Notes: generated by a model from the letters alone, not told the origin. A stretch of 17,359 bases of DNA from UBA1275 sp038124025 (GCA_038124025.1 JAYPBC010000033.1:1-17359); one strand, 5' to 3'; shown: positions 1 to 6,901, numbered from the stretch's first letter. Program-made: numbers and translations.

Positions 1-1
1 C

Positions 2-73
2 GCTAGTATAGGTAATATACCTGAAGCAGGTCGTATGTTGATGCTGAGTATTTCTTACGAAAAAATACTTTAA
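2..73 (+). CDS. C-terminal end of an upstream gene (partial), possibly an outer-membrane beta-barrel
   Basis: Only the last 23 codons are in the window, open from base 2 to a TAA at 71-73. The other two + frames stop within the first nine bases. The residues end in AGRMLMLSISYEKIL. The pattern Pro-x-x-Gly-Arg followed by alternating hydrophobic and small residues with an aromatic near the end resembles the final strand of TonB-dependent receptors and related outer-membrane barrels. That assignment is inference from a very short peptide. It could equally be chance reading, because the fragment is too short to test. Confidence 0.35.
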   Translation, partial: ASIGNIPEAGRMLMLSISYEKIL

Positions 74-146
74 TGTTAAACTAATTTTTCGTACATTTAC
101 TCGTATTAAAGACTATTCATCAAGAAAGACCTCATAAGTTACCATC

Positions 147-1223
147 ATGAAACTAGGAATCGACAGCTTTGCTGCTGTGCAAGGACAGCACGGTGAGCCT
201 AGTACCGCGCAACAACGGGCCGAAACCATTGAAAATCTATTAACTCGAGTCGAACTCATGGAGGAAGTTGGCTTGGATGTGTTTGGCCTCGGCGAACATC
301 ATAGACCCGAATATCTGGATTCTTCGCCTTTGACCATTTTGGCCGCTGCCGCCGCGAGAACGTCAAAGATTCAGCTGTTAAGCGCGGTTACCGTACTCAG
401 CGCTCAAGATCCGGTGCGTGTTTTCCAACAATTAGCTACTCTCGATTTAATTTCCAAGGGGCGTGCAGGGTTAGTAGCAGGCCGAGGTTCATTTTCTGAG
501 GCTTTTCCATTATTTGGACTCAACTTTCAGGATTATGATGATCTTTTTGAGGAGAAACTGGAACTTTTGCTAAAACTAAGAGCGGAAGAAAAAGTAAATT
601 GGGAAGGACGGTTTCGACCAGCGCTCAACGGGCAAGGAGTCTATCCGCGGCCATATAAACCCGAGGTGCCTATATACGTAGGCGTAGGTGGGACCCCAGC
701 TTCTTTTGCGCGAGCAGGCCGTCTTGGTCTTCCCTTAATGATAGCCATTATAGGCGGACAAACACACCGCTTTAAACCTTTAGTGGATATGTATTACCGT
801 GCAGGGATTGAAGCAGGACAACCCAGAGAAAAGTTAAAAGTGGCCGTTCATTCCCTGGGTTTTATTGCTGAAGATTCTCAATCGGCTCATGAGCAGTTTT
901 TCCCTGGCTATGCGAAAACCTTTACCCAAATAGGAAAAGAGCGCGGGTGGGGTGGGGCAGTTACCCGGCACAGTTATGACTCGCAGGCCGATAAAATGGG
1001 CGCTTTGGTTGTGGGTAATCCAGAGGAAGTTGCGGATAAGATAGTGCGCCATTCTCGAGCATTGGGTGGCTTGACAGAGTTTCGTTTGCATATGAATGTG
1101 GCCCATTTGTCCCACGAGCAATTATCAAGTGCCATTCGTTTACTTGGAGAGGAAGTAGCACCAATAGTTCGAGAAAAATTGGGTGCGCCAAAGGAGAAAG
1201 TAGCCGGCAGAATGTCGGTATAA
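147..1223 (+). CDS. LLM-class flavin-dependent oxidoreductase
   Basis: This 358-residue protein belongs to the luciferase-like monooxygenase family, TIM-barrel enzymes that use FMN or F420. The GEHHRPEY motif at residues 49-56, near the end of the second barrel strand, is typical of the bacterial FMN-type subgroup. Other family features are the SAVTVLSAQDPVRVFQQLATLD segment (79-100), the GRAGLVAGRGS segment (105-115) and the YVGVGGTPAS segment (177-186). The length is normal, and the ATG at 147 gives the usual short N-terminus before strand 1 (MKLGID). The substrate cannot be read from sequence; members include alkanal, sulfonate and nitrilotriacetate monooxygenases as well as many uncharacterised oxidoreductases. 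A 158-bp gap separates it from the LysR gene, so it is probably not in the same operon. The family call is firm and the function is unknown. Confidence 0.9.
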   Translation: MKLGIDSFAAVQGQHGEPSTAQQRAETIENLLTRVELMEEVGLDVFGLGEHHRPEYLDSSPLTILAAAAARTSKIQLLSAVTVLSAQDPVRVFQQLATLDLISKGRAGLVAGRGSFSEAFPLFGLNFQDYDDLFEEKLELLLKLRAEEKVNWEGRFRPALNGQGVYPRPYKPEVPIYVGVGGTPASFARAGRLGLPLMIAIIGGQTHRFKPLVDMYYRAGIEAGQPREKLKVAVHSLGFIAEDSQSAHEQFFPGYAKTFTQIGKERGWGGAVTRHSYDSQADKMGALVVGNPEEVADKIVRHSRALGGLTEFRLHMNVAHLSHEQLSSAIRLLGEEVAPIVREKLGAPKEKVAGRMSV

Positions 1224-1235
1224 CTATCTTTTCGA

Positions 1236-1275
1236 GTTGATGTACATGTTTACCGGTTGATGTACGAGTTTTACG
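1236..1275. repeat. 20-bp tandem repeat downstream of the oxidoreductase and upstream of lysR
   Basis: Two adjacent 20-bp units start at 1236 and 1256. Both begin GTTGATGTAC and agree at 16 of 20 positions. The repeat is followed by a second CGAGTTTTA (1265-1273 and 1277-1285) and by GGGTAAAA or GAGTAAAA at 1286, 1302 and 1316. The 20-bp period is about two helical turns, which would put protein sites on one face of the DNA. It may be an operator for the LysR-family protein encoded next door, but it could also be a decayed duplication with no function. Confidence 0.5.
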
Positions 1276-1331
1276 GCGAGTTTTAGGGTAAAAAATACCG
1301 AGAGTAAAATGTAATGGGTAAAATGATTCTC

Positions 1332-1358
1332 ATATATAAATAAAAATTTATATATTTG
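1332..1358 (+). promoter_or_regulatory. AT palindrome overlapping a TAnnTTTG promoter box in front of lysR
   Basis: ATATATAAAT (1332-1341) and ATTTATATAT (1346-1355) are a perfect 10-bp inverted repeat around AAAA. The right arm runs into TATATTTG (1351-1358), an exact match to the Bacteroidota -7 box TAnnTTTG. I see no matching TTG about 20 bases upstream. If the box is real, transcription starts roughly 15-20 bases before the lysR ATG at 1382. An operator overlapping the promoter would fit autoregulation, which is common in LysR-type genes. All-A/T palindromes arise easily by chance, so confidence is limited. Confidence 0.4.
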
Positions 1359-1381
1359 TGTTGATATATAAAAAAAAGTAA

Positions 1382-2296
1382 ATGTCATATACTCTGCATC
1401 AACTGCATATTTTTGCAGCCGTTGCTCAAGAAAAAAGCATGACTAAGGCAGCTGAGCGGCTTCAAATGACTCAGCCAGCTGTTTCTATTCAAGTCAAAAA
1501 ATTGCAAGATCATTTCGGAATAGAACTCTTCGAGGTGATTGGGAAACAATTGTATTTGACCGAGGCGGGCAGGGAATTATACCAAGCGCAGATTTTGGTT
1601 CAGCAAAGCCTCGAAAATGCGGAAATGAGTTTATCGCAATTGCGAGGATCTATGAAAGGCTCATTACGTATTGCGGCAGTATCTACAGCAAAATACGTAA
1701 TGCCGTATATCCTGGGTGCTTTTCAGAAGCAGCATGCCAATATTTCCATTTCTTTAAAAGTGGCTAACCGTGCCGAGGTAATAAGCGCACTTCGAGAGAA
1801 CAGCTGTGATTTCGCTGTTTTCTCACAACTACCATCTGATTTAGACTTGGATTATACAGACTTAATGAACAATCCACTCGTATTTGCTGCGGCTAAAGAC
1901 CATTCAAAACTTGGAAAAAAGCTCAAGATAGCTGACTTAAAGGGCGAAGCATTGGTGCTCCGAGAGAAAGGTTCCGGCACTCGTATGGTTATGGAAGAGC
2001 TTTTTCAACAAGAGGATATGAGTATAGATTCGGTCATGGAGTTGAGCACCAATGAAGGTGTTAAGCATGCGATTATGGCTGGAATTGGTATATCGCTGGT
2101 TTCTGAATTTAGTTTGCGCTTGGAAAAAATTCACGATCAAATAGGTGTTCTTGATGTGGAAGGATTTCCAATAAAAAGTACATGGAAATTAGTTCACCTA
2201 CGCGGAAAAAATCTGAGTCCTCTCGCTCAAACATTTAAAACATACATACAACAAACAGAGTTAACTACATCTACCTATGGAATCCTTATTGTCTAA
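1382..2296 (+). CDS. LysR-family transcriptional regulator, CbbR/CmpR-like
   Basis: This 304-residue protein has an N-terminal winged helix-turn-helix (about residues 4-62, with the recognition helix in AERLQMTQPAVSIQVKKL) and a LysR substrate-binding domain from about residue 93 to the end. The start of the effector domain reads GSLRIAAVSTAKYVMPYILGAF (93-114). A Val-Ser-Thr-Ala-Lys-Tyr segment at this place is characteristic of CbbR and CmpR, the LysR proteins that control CO2-fixation and bicarbonate-uptake genes. The gene overlaps the bicarbonate permease gene by 20 bp and lies on the same strand, whereas LysR regulators are more often divergent from their targets. It therefore probably controls its own transcription and that of sbtA and sbtB together. 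The ligand is not visible; CbbR-type proteins respond to metabolites such as RuBP, 2-phosphoglycolate or 2-oxoglutarate. The LysR call is near certain and the CbbR/CmpR subgroup is likely. Confidence 0.93.
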   Translation: MSYTLHQLHIFAAVAQEKSMTKAAERLQMTQPAVSIQVKKLQDHFGIELFEVIGKQLYLTEAGRELYQAQILVQQSLENAEMSLSQLRGSMKGSLRIAAVSTAKYVMPYILGAFQKQHANISISLKVANRAEVISALRENSCDFAVFSQLPSDLDLDYTDLMNNPLVFAAAKDHSKLGKKLKIADLKGEALVLREKGSGTRMVMEELFQQEDMSIDSVMELSTNEGVKHAIMAGIGISLVSEFSLRLEKIHDQIGVLDVEGFPIKSTWKLVHLRGKNLSPLAQTFKTYIQQTELTTSTYGILIV

Positions 2297-3233
2297 TTTT
2301 GCATCGCCGGTAGTACTGGCCTTTGCCCTTGGTATTGCGGCCAAACTTCTAAAAAGTGATCTCGAAATACCCAAACCACTGTATCAGGGATTATCGATTT
2401 ATTTATTATTAGCCATTGGTCTTAAAGGAGGGGTAGAACTGAGTAAAACCTCCATAGATGCTTTTATAGGCCCAGCTTCTATTACGCTTTTACTTGGCGT
2501 AATAACCCCACTCATTGCCTACCTCATTCTTCGTTATTTAGGACGGATGGACATGATTAACTCTTCGGCCATAGCCGCTCATTATGGCTCTGTTTCAGCG
2601 GTGACCTTTATCGCGGCGATCAGTTATGTCGAGAGCTTGGGCTACAGCCCGGAAGGCTTTATGCCGACCTTGGTTGCCTTACTAGAGGTTCCTGGTATAA
2701 TTGTCGCATTGCTCATCCCTCAACTCTCTAATGGAGGGAATGGATCGTTTAAAAAGGCATTGCATGAAGTGGTAACAGGCAGTTCAATTATTTTGTTACT
2801 TGGAGGCTTACTTATTGGTTTTGTAGCAGGACCGGTTAAATTTGAATCGGTTCAGCCCTTTTTTGTGAGTGGATTTCAGGGGGCTTTAGTGCTTTTTTTA
2901 CTAGAATTGGGAATGGTTACGGCTCGCCGGCTTAGCGATCTGAAAAAAGTGGGGGTATTTTTACTCGGTTTTGGAATCATAGTACCCATATTGCATGGGG
3001 TGTTGGCCATTTGGTTAGGTCTTATGGTGGGATTGAGCGTTGCTGGAGCAACCGTATTGGCGGCCATGGTGTCAAGTGGATCTTATATCGCTGCTCCAGC
3101 AGCCGTTAGAATAGCTCTTCCAAAAGCCAATCCAAGCTATTATCTTACGGCATCTTTAGGAATAACCTTTCCCTTTAATATTACCATTGGAATTCCTATT
3201 TATTATTTAATAGCAACATGGATGGGAGCATAA
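2277..3233 (+). CDS. sbtA: SbtA-type sodium-dependent bicarbonate permease
   Basis: This is a 318-residue, highly hydrophobic integral membrane protein of the SbtA (formerly DUF897) family, which imports bicarbonate with Na+. The family has two inverted repeats of five helices. Both halves are visible: AAHYGSVSAVTF (100-111) and SSGSYIAAPAAVR (266-278) are the paired, small-residue-rich breaks that form the substrate site. LLAIGLKGGVEL (44-55) and LGITFPFNI (294-302) are further conserved segments. Cyanobacterial SbtA is about 370 residues; here the loop between the halves (SNGGNGSFKK, 151-160) is short. The ATG at 2277 lies inside the last codons of lysR; the next in-frame Met would remove the first three helices, so the 20-bp overlap is real and suggests translational coupling. 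The SbtB-like gene follows after one base. Confidence 0.93.
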   Translation: MESLLSNFASPVVLAFALGIAAKLLKSDLEIPKPLYQGLSIYLLLAIGLKGGVELSKTSIDAFIGPASITLLLGVITPLIAYLILRYLGRMDMINSSAIAAHYGSVSAVTFIAAISYVESLGYSPEGFMPTLVALLEVPGIIVALLIPQLSNGGNGSFKKALHEVVTGSSIILLLGGLLIGFVAGPVKFESVQPFFVSGFQGALVLFLLELGMVTARRLSDLKKVGVFLLGFGIIVPILHGVLAIWLGLMVGLSVAGATVLAAMVSSGSYIAAPAAVRIALPKANPSYYLTASLGITFPFNITIGIPIYYLIATWMGA

Positions 3234-3234
3234 A

Positions 3235-3540
3235 ATGAAGTTAAGAGAACTTACGCTGGTTACCATAATCACCGAGCGATTATTACGTGACGAAATCATC
3301 GATCGTCTAAAGGAAACTGGGGTATCAGGTTACACTCTTTCTGACACTACTGGAGAAGGGTCAAGAGGAATTCGCGCTAGTGACTGGGAGGGTAAGAATG
3401 TTAAAATTGAGGTAATTGTGAATCATTCTACGGCCGAACATATTATTCAACAAATAAGTGACGAATACTTCGAAAATTATGCAGTCGTAGCGTACACACA
3501 AACGGTACGAGTCGTTCGTGGTGAAAAGTATATGAGCTAG
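3235..3540 (+). CDS. sbtB: SbtB-like PII signalling protein
   Basis: This 101-residue small protein has a PII-like beta-alpha-beta ferredoxin fold. The GEGSRGIRASDWEGKNVKIE segment (40-59) corresponds to the T-loop and the strand after it in the SbtB branch, which lacks the uridylylated tyrosine of GlnB/GlnK. In cyanobacteria SbtB binds adenine nucleotides (cAMP, AMP, ADP, ATP) and docks its T-loop into the cytoplasmic side of trimeric SbtA to limit transport. Position one base after sbtA, in the same operon, is the standard arrangement. The protein ends at VRGEKYMS and has no cysteine at all, so it lacks the C-terminal CGPxGC redox loop of many cyanobacterial SbtB proteins. Its control of SbtA is inferred from context. 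Confidence 0.88.
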   Translation: MKLRELTLVTIITERLLRDEIIDRLKETGVSGYTLSDTTGEGSRGIRASDWEGKNVKIEVIVNHSTAEHIIQQISDEYFENYAVVAYTQTVRVVRGEKYMS

Positions 3541-3634
3541 TAGTCACAGGCTCAAAACAAATAGTAATGTATTGGTAAAAATAATGCGTATTTTTAACTG
3601 CGCTATTAAGTTAGCCGTATGAAGCCCGAGCTGA

Positions 3635-3675
3635 GATGATGCCGCAACCACATTCCTCTCTTTGCAGGCAACATC
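3635..3675 (+). promoter_or_regulatory. hairpin in the leader of the DEAD-box helicase gene (or sbtB terminator)
   Basis: GATG-A-TGCC-GCAA (3635-3647) pairs with TTGC-A-GGCA-A-CATC (3662-3675). This gives 12 base pairs broken by one A/A mismatch and one bulged A, around a 14-base pyrimidine-rich loop. It is followed by CTTATTTTC and lies 25 bases before the helicase ATG. It is either a 5' leader structure that modulates helicase translation or a weak intrinsic terminator for the sbtAB transcript. The T-tract is interrupted and the stem imperfect, so the terminator reading is weaker. The rest of the 160-base gap shows no convincing promoter. Confidence 0.5.
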
Positions 3676-3700
3676 TTATTTTCAAATCAATATATAGTAC

Positions 3701-5218
3701 ATGTCTTCATTTTCAGAGTTGGGCCTTAAGCAAGAATTGCTTGAGGGTGTAGAACGTTTAGGTTTTACAGAGCCAACCAAAGTTCAAGAACTTGCGATTC
3801 CTGCTATTTTGGAATCTACTCAGGATTTAGTGGCCTTAGCCCAAACCGGTACAGGAAAAACAGGGGCTTTTGGTCTGCCCTTATTGCAAAAAATAGATCC
3901 AGATGATAAAAATGTGCAAGCGATTGTGCTTTCACCCACCAGAGAACTGGCCATCCAGATTGCCAAAGATTTAAAGGTTTTTGCAAAAAAATTAAAGGGC
4001 GTAAAAACTGTAGCAGTTTATGGCGGCTCCGAAATTCGCACCCAAATTAAAGCCTTAGAGAATGGATGTCAGGTTGTTGTGGGAACACCTGGCCGTATGT
4101 TGGATCTAATTCGACGGCGAAAATTACGGGTAGAGAATATTCATACTCTTGTACTTGACGAAGCCGATGAAATGCTTAATATGGGCTTCCAAGAGGACCT
4201 CGATGCAATTTTGGCGGATACTCCATCAGAAAAGCAAACGCTCTTATTCTCAGCAACCATGCCCAAGCAGATGTCGAGCATGGCTAAAAAATACATGCAT
4301 GAACCTGCTGAAATTGAGGTAGGTGAGCGTAATTCTGGCTCAAAAGATGTTGAGCATCAATATTTTGTGGTAAAAGCCAGCAATCGCTTCGAAACACTTA
4401 AGCGGTTGGTAGATATACATCCTAGTATGTATGGGATTATTTTTTGTCGTACCCGTAACGAAACAATGGATATTTCCAAGTGGCTTAGCAGGGATGGATA
4501 CGAAGTTGATGTATTGAATGGGGATCTCTCGCAAAATCAGCGAGATCAGGTCATGAATCGTTTTCGAAAGAAAGAGCTTAAAATTCTAGTAGCTACCGAT
4601 GTAGCAGCTCGTGGACTCGACGTTAACAATCTCTCCCATATTGTTAATTATAATTTACCGGATGATTTGGAAGTGTATATCCACCGGAGTGGACGTACAG
4701 GACGTGCAGGCAACAAAGGTATTTGTATGAGTATTGTTAGCCCACGTGAGCAAAGTCGTATACGGCGACTGGAAAAAATGGCTTCTCAGCCTTTTATCAA
4801 ATCTGAGGTTCCAACAGGGGAAGAAATTTGCTCCAAGAGATTACTACATGGCCTAGAAAGAGTTAAAAAAGAAGCGGTAAATCCGGAAAGGATACAGCCA
4901 TTTTTACCTGCTGCCCTAGAAGCATTGGAGCATTTGACCAAAGAGCAGGTGATTGAACGATTTCTGAGCCTAGAATTTCACAATATGCTCGAATATTATG
5001 CAGGAGCTTCCGATGTCAATGCCAAAGGCGATGGTGGTCGTGGTGATGGCGGCGGGCGACGACGTCGTGATGGTAGAGGACGAGGACGAGGGCGTTCAGG
5101 TGGCGGTAGTCGCGGTGGCCGATCTGGTGGTGGTCGAGGAGATCGGCGTGGAGATCGGCGCTCTGGTGGTGGCCACAGAAAAGGTGGCTTTGGAGGCGAA
5201 AAGCGTCGAAGATCTTAA
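3701..5218 (+). CDS. DEAD-box ATP-dependent RNA helicase with Arg/Gly-rich tail
   Basis: All helicase core motifs are present: Q motif GFTEPTKVQ (21-29), motif I AQTGTGKT (47-54), Ia PTREL (79-83), Ib TPGR (129-132), II DEAD (153-156), III SAT (184-186), V ARGLD (303-307) and VI HRSGRTGRAG (328-337). The two RecA-like domains end near residue 355. A region at about 365-435 resembles the post-core segment of the DeaD/CshA group. Residues 443-505 are a basic Gly/Arg/Ser tail that would bind RNA non-specifically. The 505-residue protein should unwind or remodel RNA in ribosome assembly, mRNA decay or cold adaptation; which of these cannot be told from sequence. It follows sbtB after 160 bp and is probably a separate unit. 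There is no clear Shine-Dalgarno before the ATG. Confidence 0.96.
   Translation: MSSFSELGLKQELLEGVERLGFTEPTKVQELAIPAILESTQDLVALAQTGTGKTGAFGLPLLQKIDPDDKNVQAIVLSPTRELAIQIAKDLKVFAKKLKGVKTVAVYGGSEIRTQIKALENGCQVVVGTPGRMLDLIRRRKLRVENIHTLVLDEADEMLNMGFQEDLDAILADTPSEKQTLLFSATMPKQMSSMAKKYMHEPAEIEVGERNSGSKDVEHQYFVVKASNRFETLKRLVDIHPSMYGIIFCRTRNETMDISKWLSRDGYEVDVLNGDLSQNQRDQVMNRFRKKELKILVATDVAARGLDVNNLSHIVNYNLPDDLEVYIHRSGRTGRAGNKGICMSIVSPREQSRIRRLEKMASQPFIKSEVPTGEEICSKRLLHGLERVKKEAVNPERIQPFLPAALEALEHLTKEQVIERFLSLEFHNMLEYYAGASDVNAKGDGGRGDGGGRRRRDGRGRGRGRSGGGSRGGRSGGGRGDRRGDRRSGGGHRKGGFGGEKRRRS
5027..5215 (+). repeat. low-complexity Arg/Gly-coding tract of the helicase
   Basis: This is the 3' end of the helicase gene, made of imperfect GGT/GGC/CGT/CGA codon repeats, including GAGATCGGCGTG followed by GAGATCGGCGCT. 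It is G-rich on the + strand compared with everything around it. It encodes an RGG-like tail, and its length is likely to vary between strains through slippage or unequal recombination. Another + strand frame stays open here only because of this composition and is not a gene. Confidence 0.7.
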
Positions 5219-5308
5219 ATTAAAGGCTATCCGGTAGGTTAACGAATCAGCCAGTGAAGACCTTGACATTGGGCTAACAAATGAGCCTTAAACCAAGCTA
5301 TCTTATTG

Positions 5309-6901
5309 TTACTCTGACAAAGGAGCAAAGCGCGCTTGAGTCATTTGTTCAAAAGCATATGCATAGCCTATGAGCTTTGCTTCGTCCCATGCGCGACCAA
5401 AAAATGACATGCCAATAGGAAGCCCTTCGATTTGCCCCATTGGAACGGTGATATTTGGATATCCCGCTCTAGCGGCTGGTGAACTAGATGAAAGTCCAAA
5501 ATTATCCCCATTAACTAAATCAATTTTCCAAGCCGGTCCCCCTGTTATAGAGATAATGACATCTAAGTCATGAAGGTCCATTACTCGATCAATCCCTTCT
5601 TTCCTGGTCTTACGGGTCAATTCGCTAAGTGCACGTTCATAGGCAGGCTCGCTTAATGGGCCTTTTTCCTGAGCTGTTAATAACAGATCATGATCAAAGT
5701 AGCGCATCTCTACAGAATCCATTAAGGTTTGCTGGATTAAATCTTCTAAATCATTAACAGGGGTATCTTCTCCTAAAGAACGGAAATACTTGTTTAGACC
5801 ATCTTTGAATTCATAGAGCATCACCTGGTAGGAATTTCCACCAGGATTTTCCTGAGATATTTGATCCAATTCGATTAGAATTGCACCAGCTTCTTCTAGA
5901 TCCCGAAGCCTTCTATTAAATAATGTATCTACGCGAAAGTGTCGTCCCCTAGGTCCATTATAAATTCCAATCCTAGCGCCTCGTAAAAAGTCCTTATTTG
6001 CAAACGCAAGGTAATCGGTATTCAAATAGTCCTCACTAGCCAATGTCTTTTGATCCGTTGAATCGATACCAACCATAGCAGATAATGCGATAGCCCCATC
6101 TGTGACTGTTCTTGTCATAGGCCCTGGAGTATCTTGAGTGTACGATATAGGTATAATCCCACTACGACTAAGTAACCCAACCGTAGGTTTAATTCCAACC
6201 AAACCGTTAGCATTGGCTGGGCAGGTTATTGACCCATTGGTTTCCGTTCCTATGGTAAACATCGCAAGATTTGCTGACGCTGCCACACCGGAGCCAGCAC
6301 TTGACCCGCAAGGGCTTCTACTAGGATCATATGGATTCTTGGTTTGCCCCCCAAGACCACTCCAACCACTTGAAGAAAAGCTAGAGTGAAAATTTGCCCA
6401 CTCGCTCAAGTTTGTTTTACCTAATATAATGGCCCCAGCTTCTCTTAGTTGTTGTACGATGAATGCATCTCGGTAAGGTCTTGATTCTGCCATTGCTCGA
6501 GCACCAGCCGTATTGGGCATTCCTTCTTTGGTGTCAATATTATCTTTTAATAATACGGGAACACCAAAAAGGGGGGGTAGCATACCTTCCTTGGCTTGCA
6601 TAAGCTGAGCATCCATTGAGGTAGCAATGTCCAAAGCCTCAGAGTTTAAGGTAATGACGGAGTTTAGTGCAGGACCACTAGGATCGTGATCAACTGCTTC
6701 AATACGCCCAAGGTAGGCTTGGACGACCTCACTTACCGTAAACTCCCCAGTTAAATAGCCTTGATGTAATTTATCAATAGTAATTTCTTCAAGAGCTAGA
6801 ACTTTGAATGCTGCATTGGACGCATGTTCCACTCCTATTTTCGATTGACATTGTAAGCTGAAGAGCACAAAATAAAAGAAAATAAGAGCGCGAAGATGCA
6901 T
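5309..6901 (-). CDS. amidase-signature family hydrolase, exported
   Basis: This 530-residue protein is an amidase-signature enzyme that hydrolyses carboxamide bonds by a Ser-cisSer-Lys triad. The triad is visible: Lys119 in VPVLLKDNID, cis-Ser200 in SPCGSSAGSG and nucleophile Ser224 in ETNGSITCP. The spacing of 24 between the two serines matches fatty acid amide hydrolase. The first 18 residues are a hydrophobic segment (MHLRALIFFYFVLFSLQC), so the enzyme is exported, possibly as a lipoprotein through Cys18, although LQC is a poor lipobox. Peptide amidases of this family are also exported. It starts 24 bp after ahcY on the same strand and is the last gene of the tlpA-ahcY-amidase run. The substrate is unknown; it is not a GatA subunit, because an exported single gene without gatB or gatC would not fit. 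Confidence 0.92.
   Translation of the reverse strand: MHLRALIFFYFVLFSLQCQSKIGVEHASNAAFKVLALEEITIDKLHQGYLTGEFTVSEVVQAYLGRIEAVDHDPSGPALNSVITLNSEALDIATSMDAQLMQAKEGMLPPLFGVPVLLKDNIDTKEGMPNTAGARAMAESRPYRDAFIVQQLREAGAIILGKTNLSEWANFHSSFSSSGWSGLGGQTKNPYDPSRSPCGSSAGSGVAASANLAMFTIGTETNGSITCPANANGLVGIKPTVGLLSRSGIIPISYTQDTPGPMTRTVTDGAIALSAMVGIDSTDQKTLASEDYLNTDYLAFANKDFLRGARIGIYNGPRGRHFRVDTLFNRRLRDLEEAGAILIELDQISQENPGGNSYQVMLYEFKDGLNKYFRSLGEDTPVNDLEDLIQQTLMDSVEMRYFDHDLLLTAQEKGPLSEPAYERALSELTRKTRKEGIDRVMDLHDLDVIISITGGPAWKIDLVNGDNFGLSSSSPAARAGYPNITVPMGQIEGLPIGMSFFGRAWDEAKLIGYAYAFEQMTQARFAPLSE

Noticed and set aside
834..1191. Two overlapping - strand open frames inside the flavin oxidoreductase gene
   Set aside because: They are antisense shadows of a clearly conserved gene, with no recognisable protein features and no start signal.
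4998..5237. Open frame of 79 codons over the helicase tail, rich in Val, Asp and Glu
   Set aside because: It exists only because the Gly/Arg repeat region avoids stops in the next frame, and its composition is a frame-shifted copy of the repeat.
5223..5289. AAGGCT and AGCCTT arms with an inner GTTA...GCC / GGCTAAC pairing between the convergent helicase and amidase genes, a possible bidirectional terminator
   Set aside because: The arms are short, far apart and need large bulges, and no T-run follows on either strand.
6571..6577. Run of seven G inside the amidase gene, plus an 8-T run near 11297 and a 9-A run near 12706 in the dehydrogenase gene, considered as phase-variation or frameshift sites
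   Set aside because: All three frames remain intact through the runs with conserved protein on both sides, and runs of this length occur by chance.
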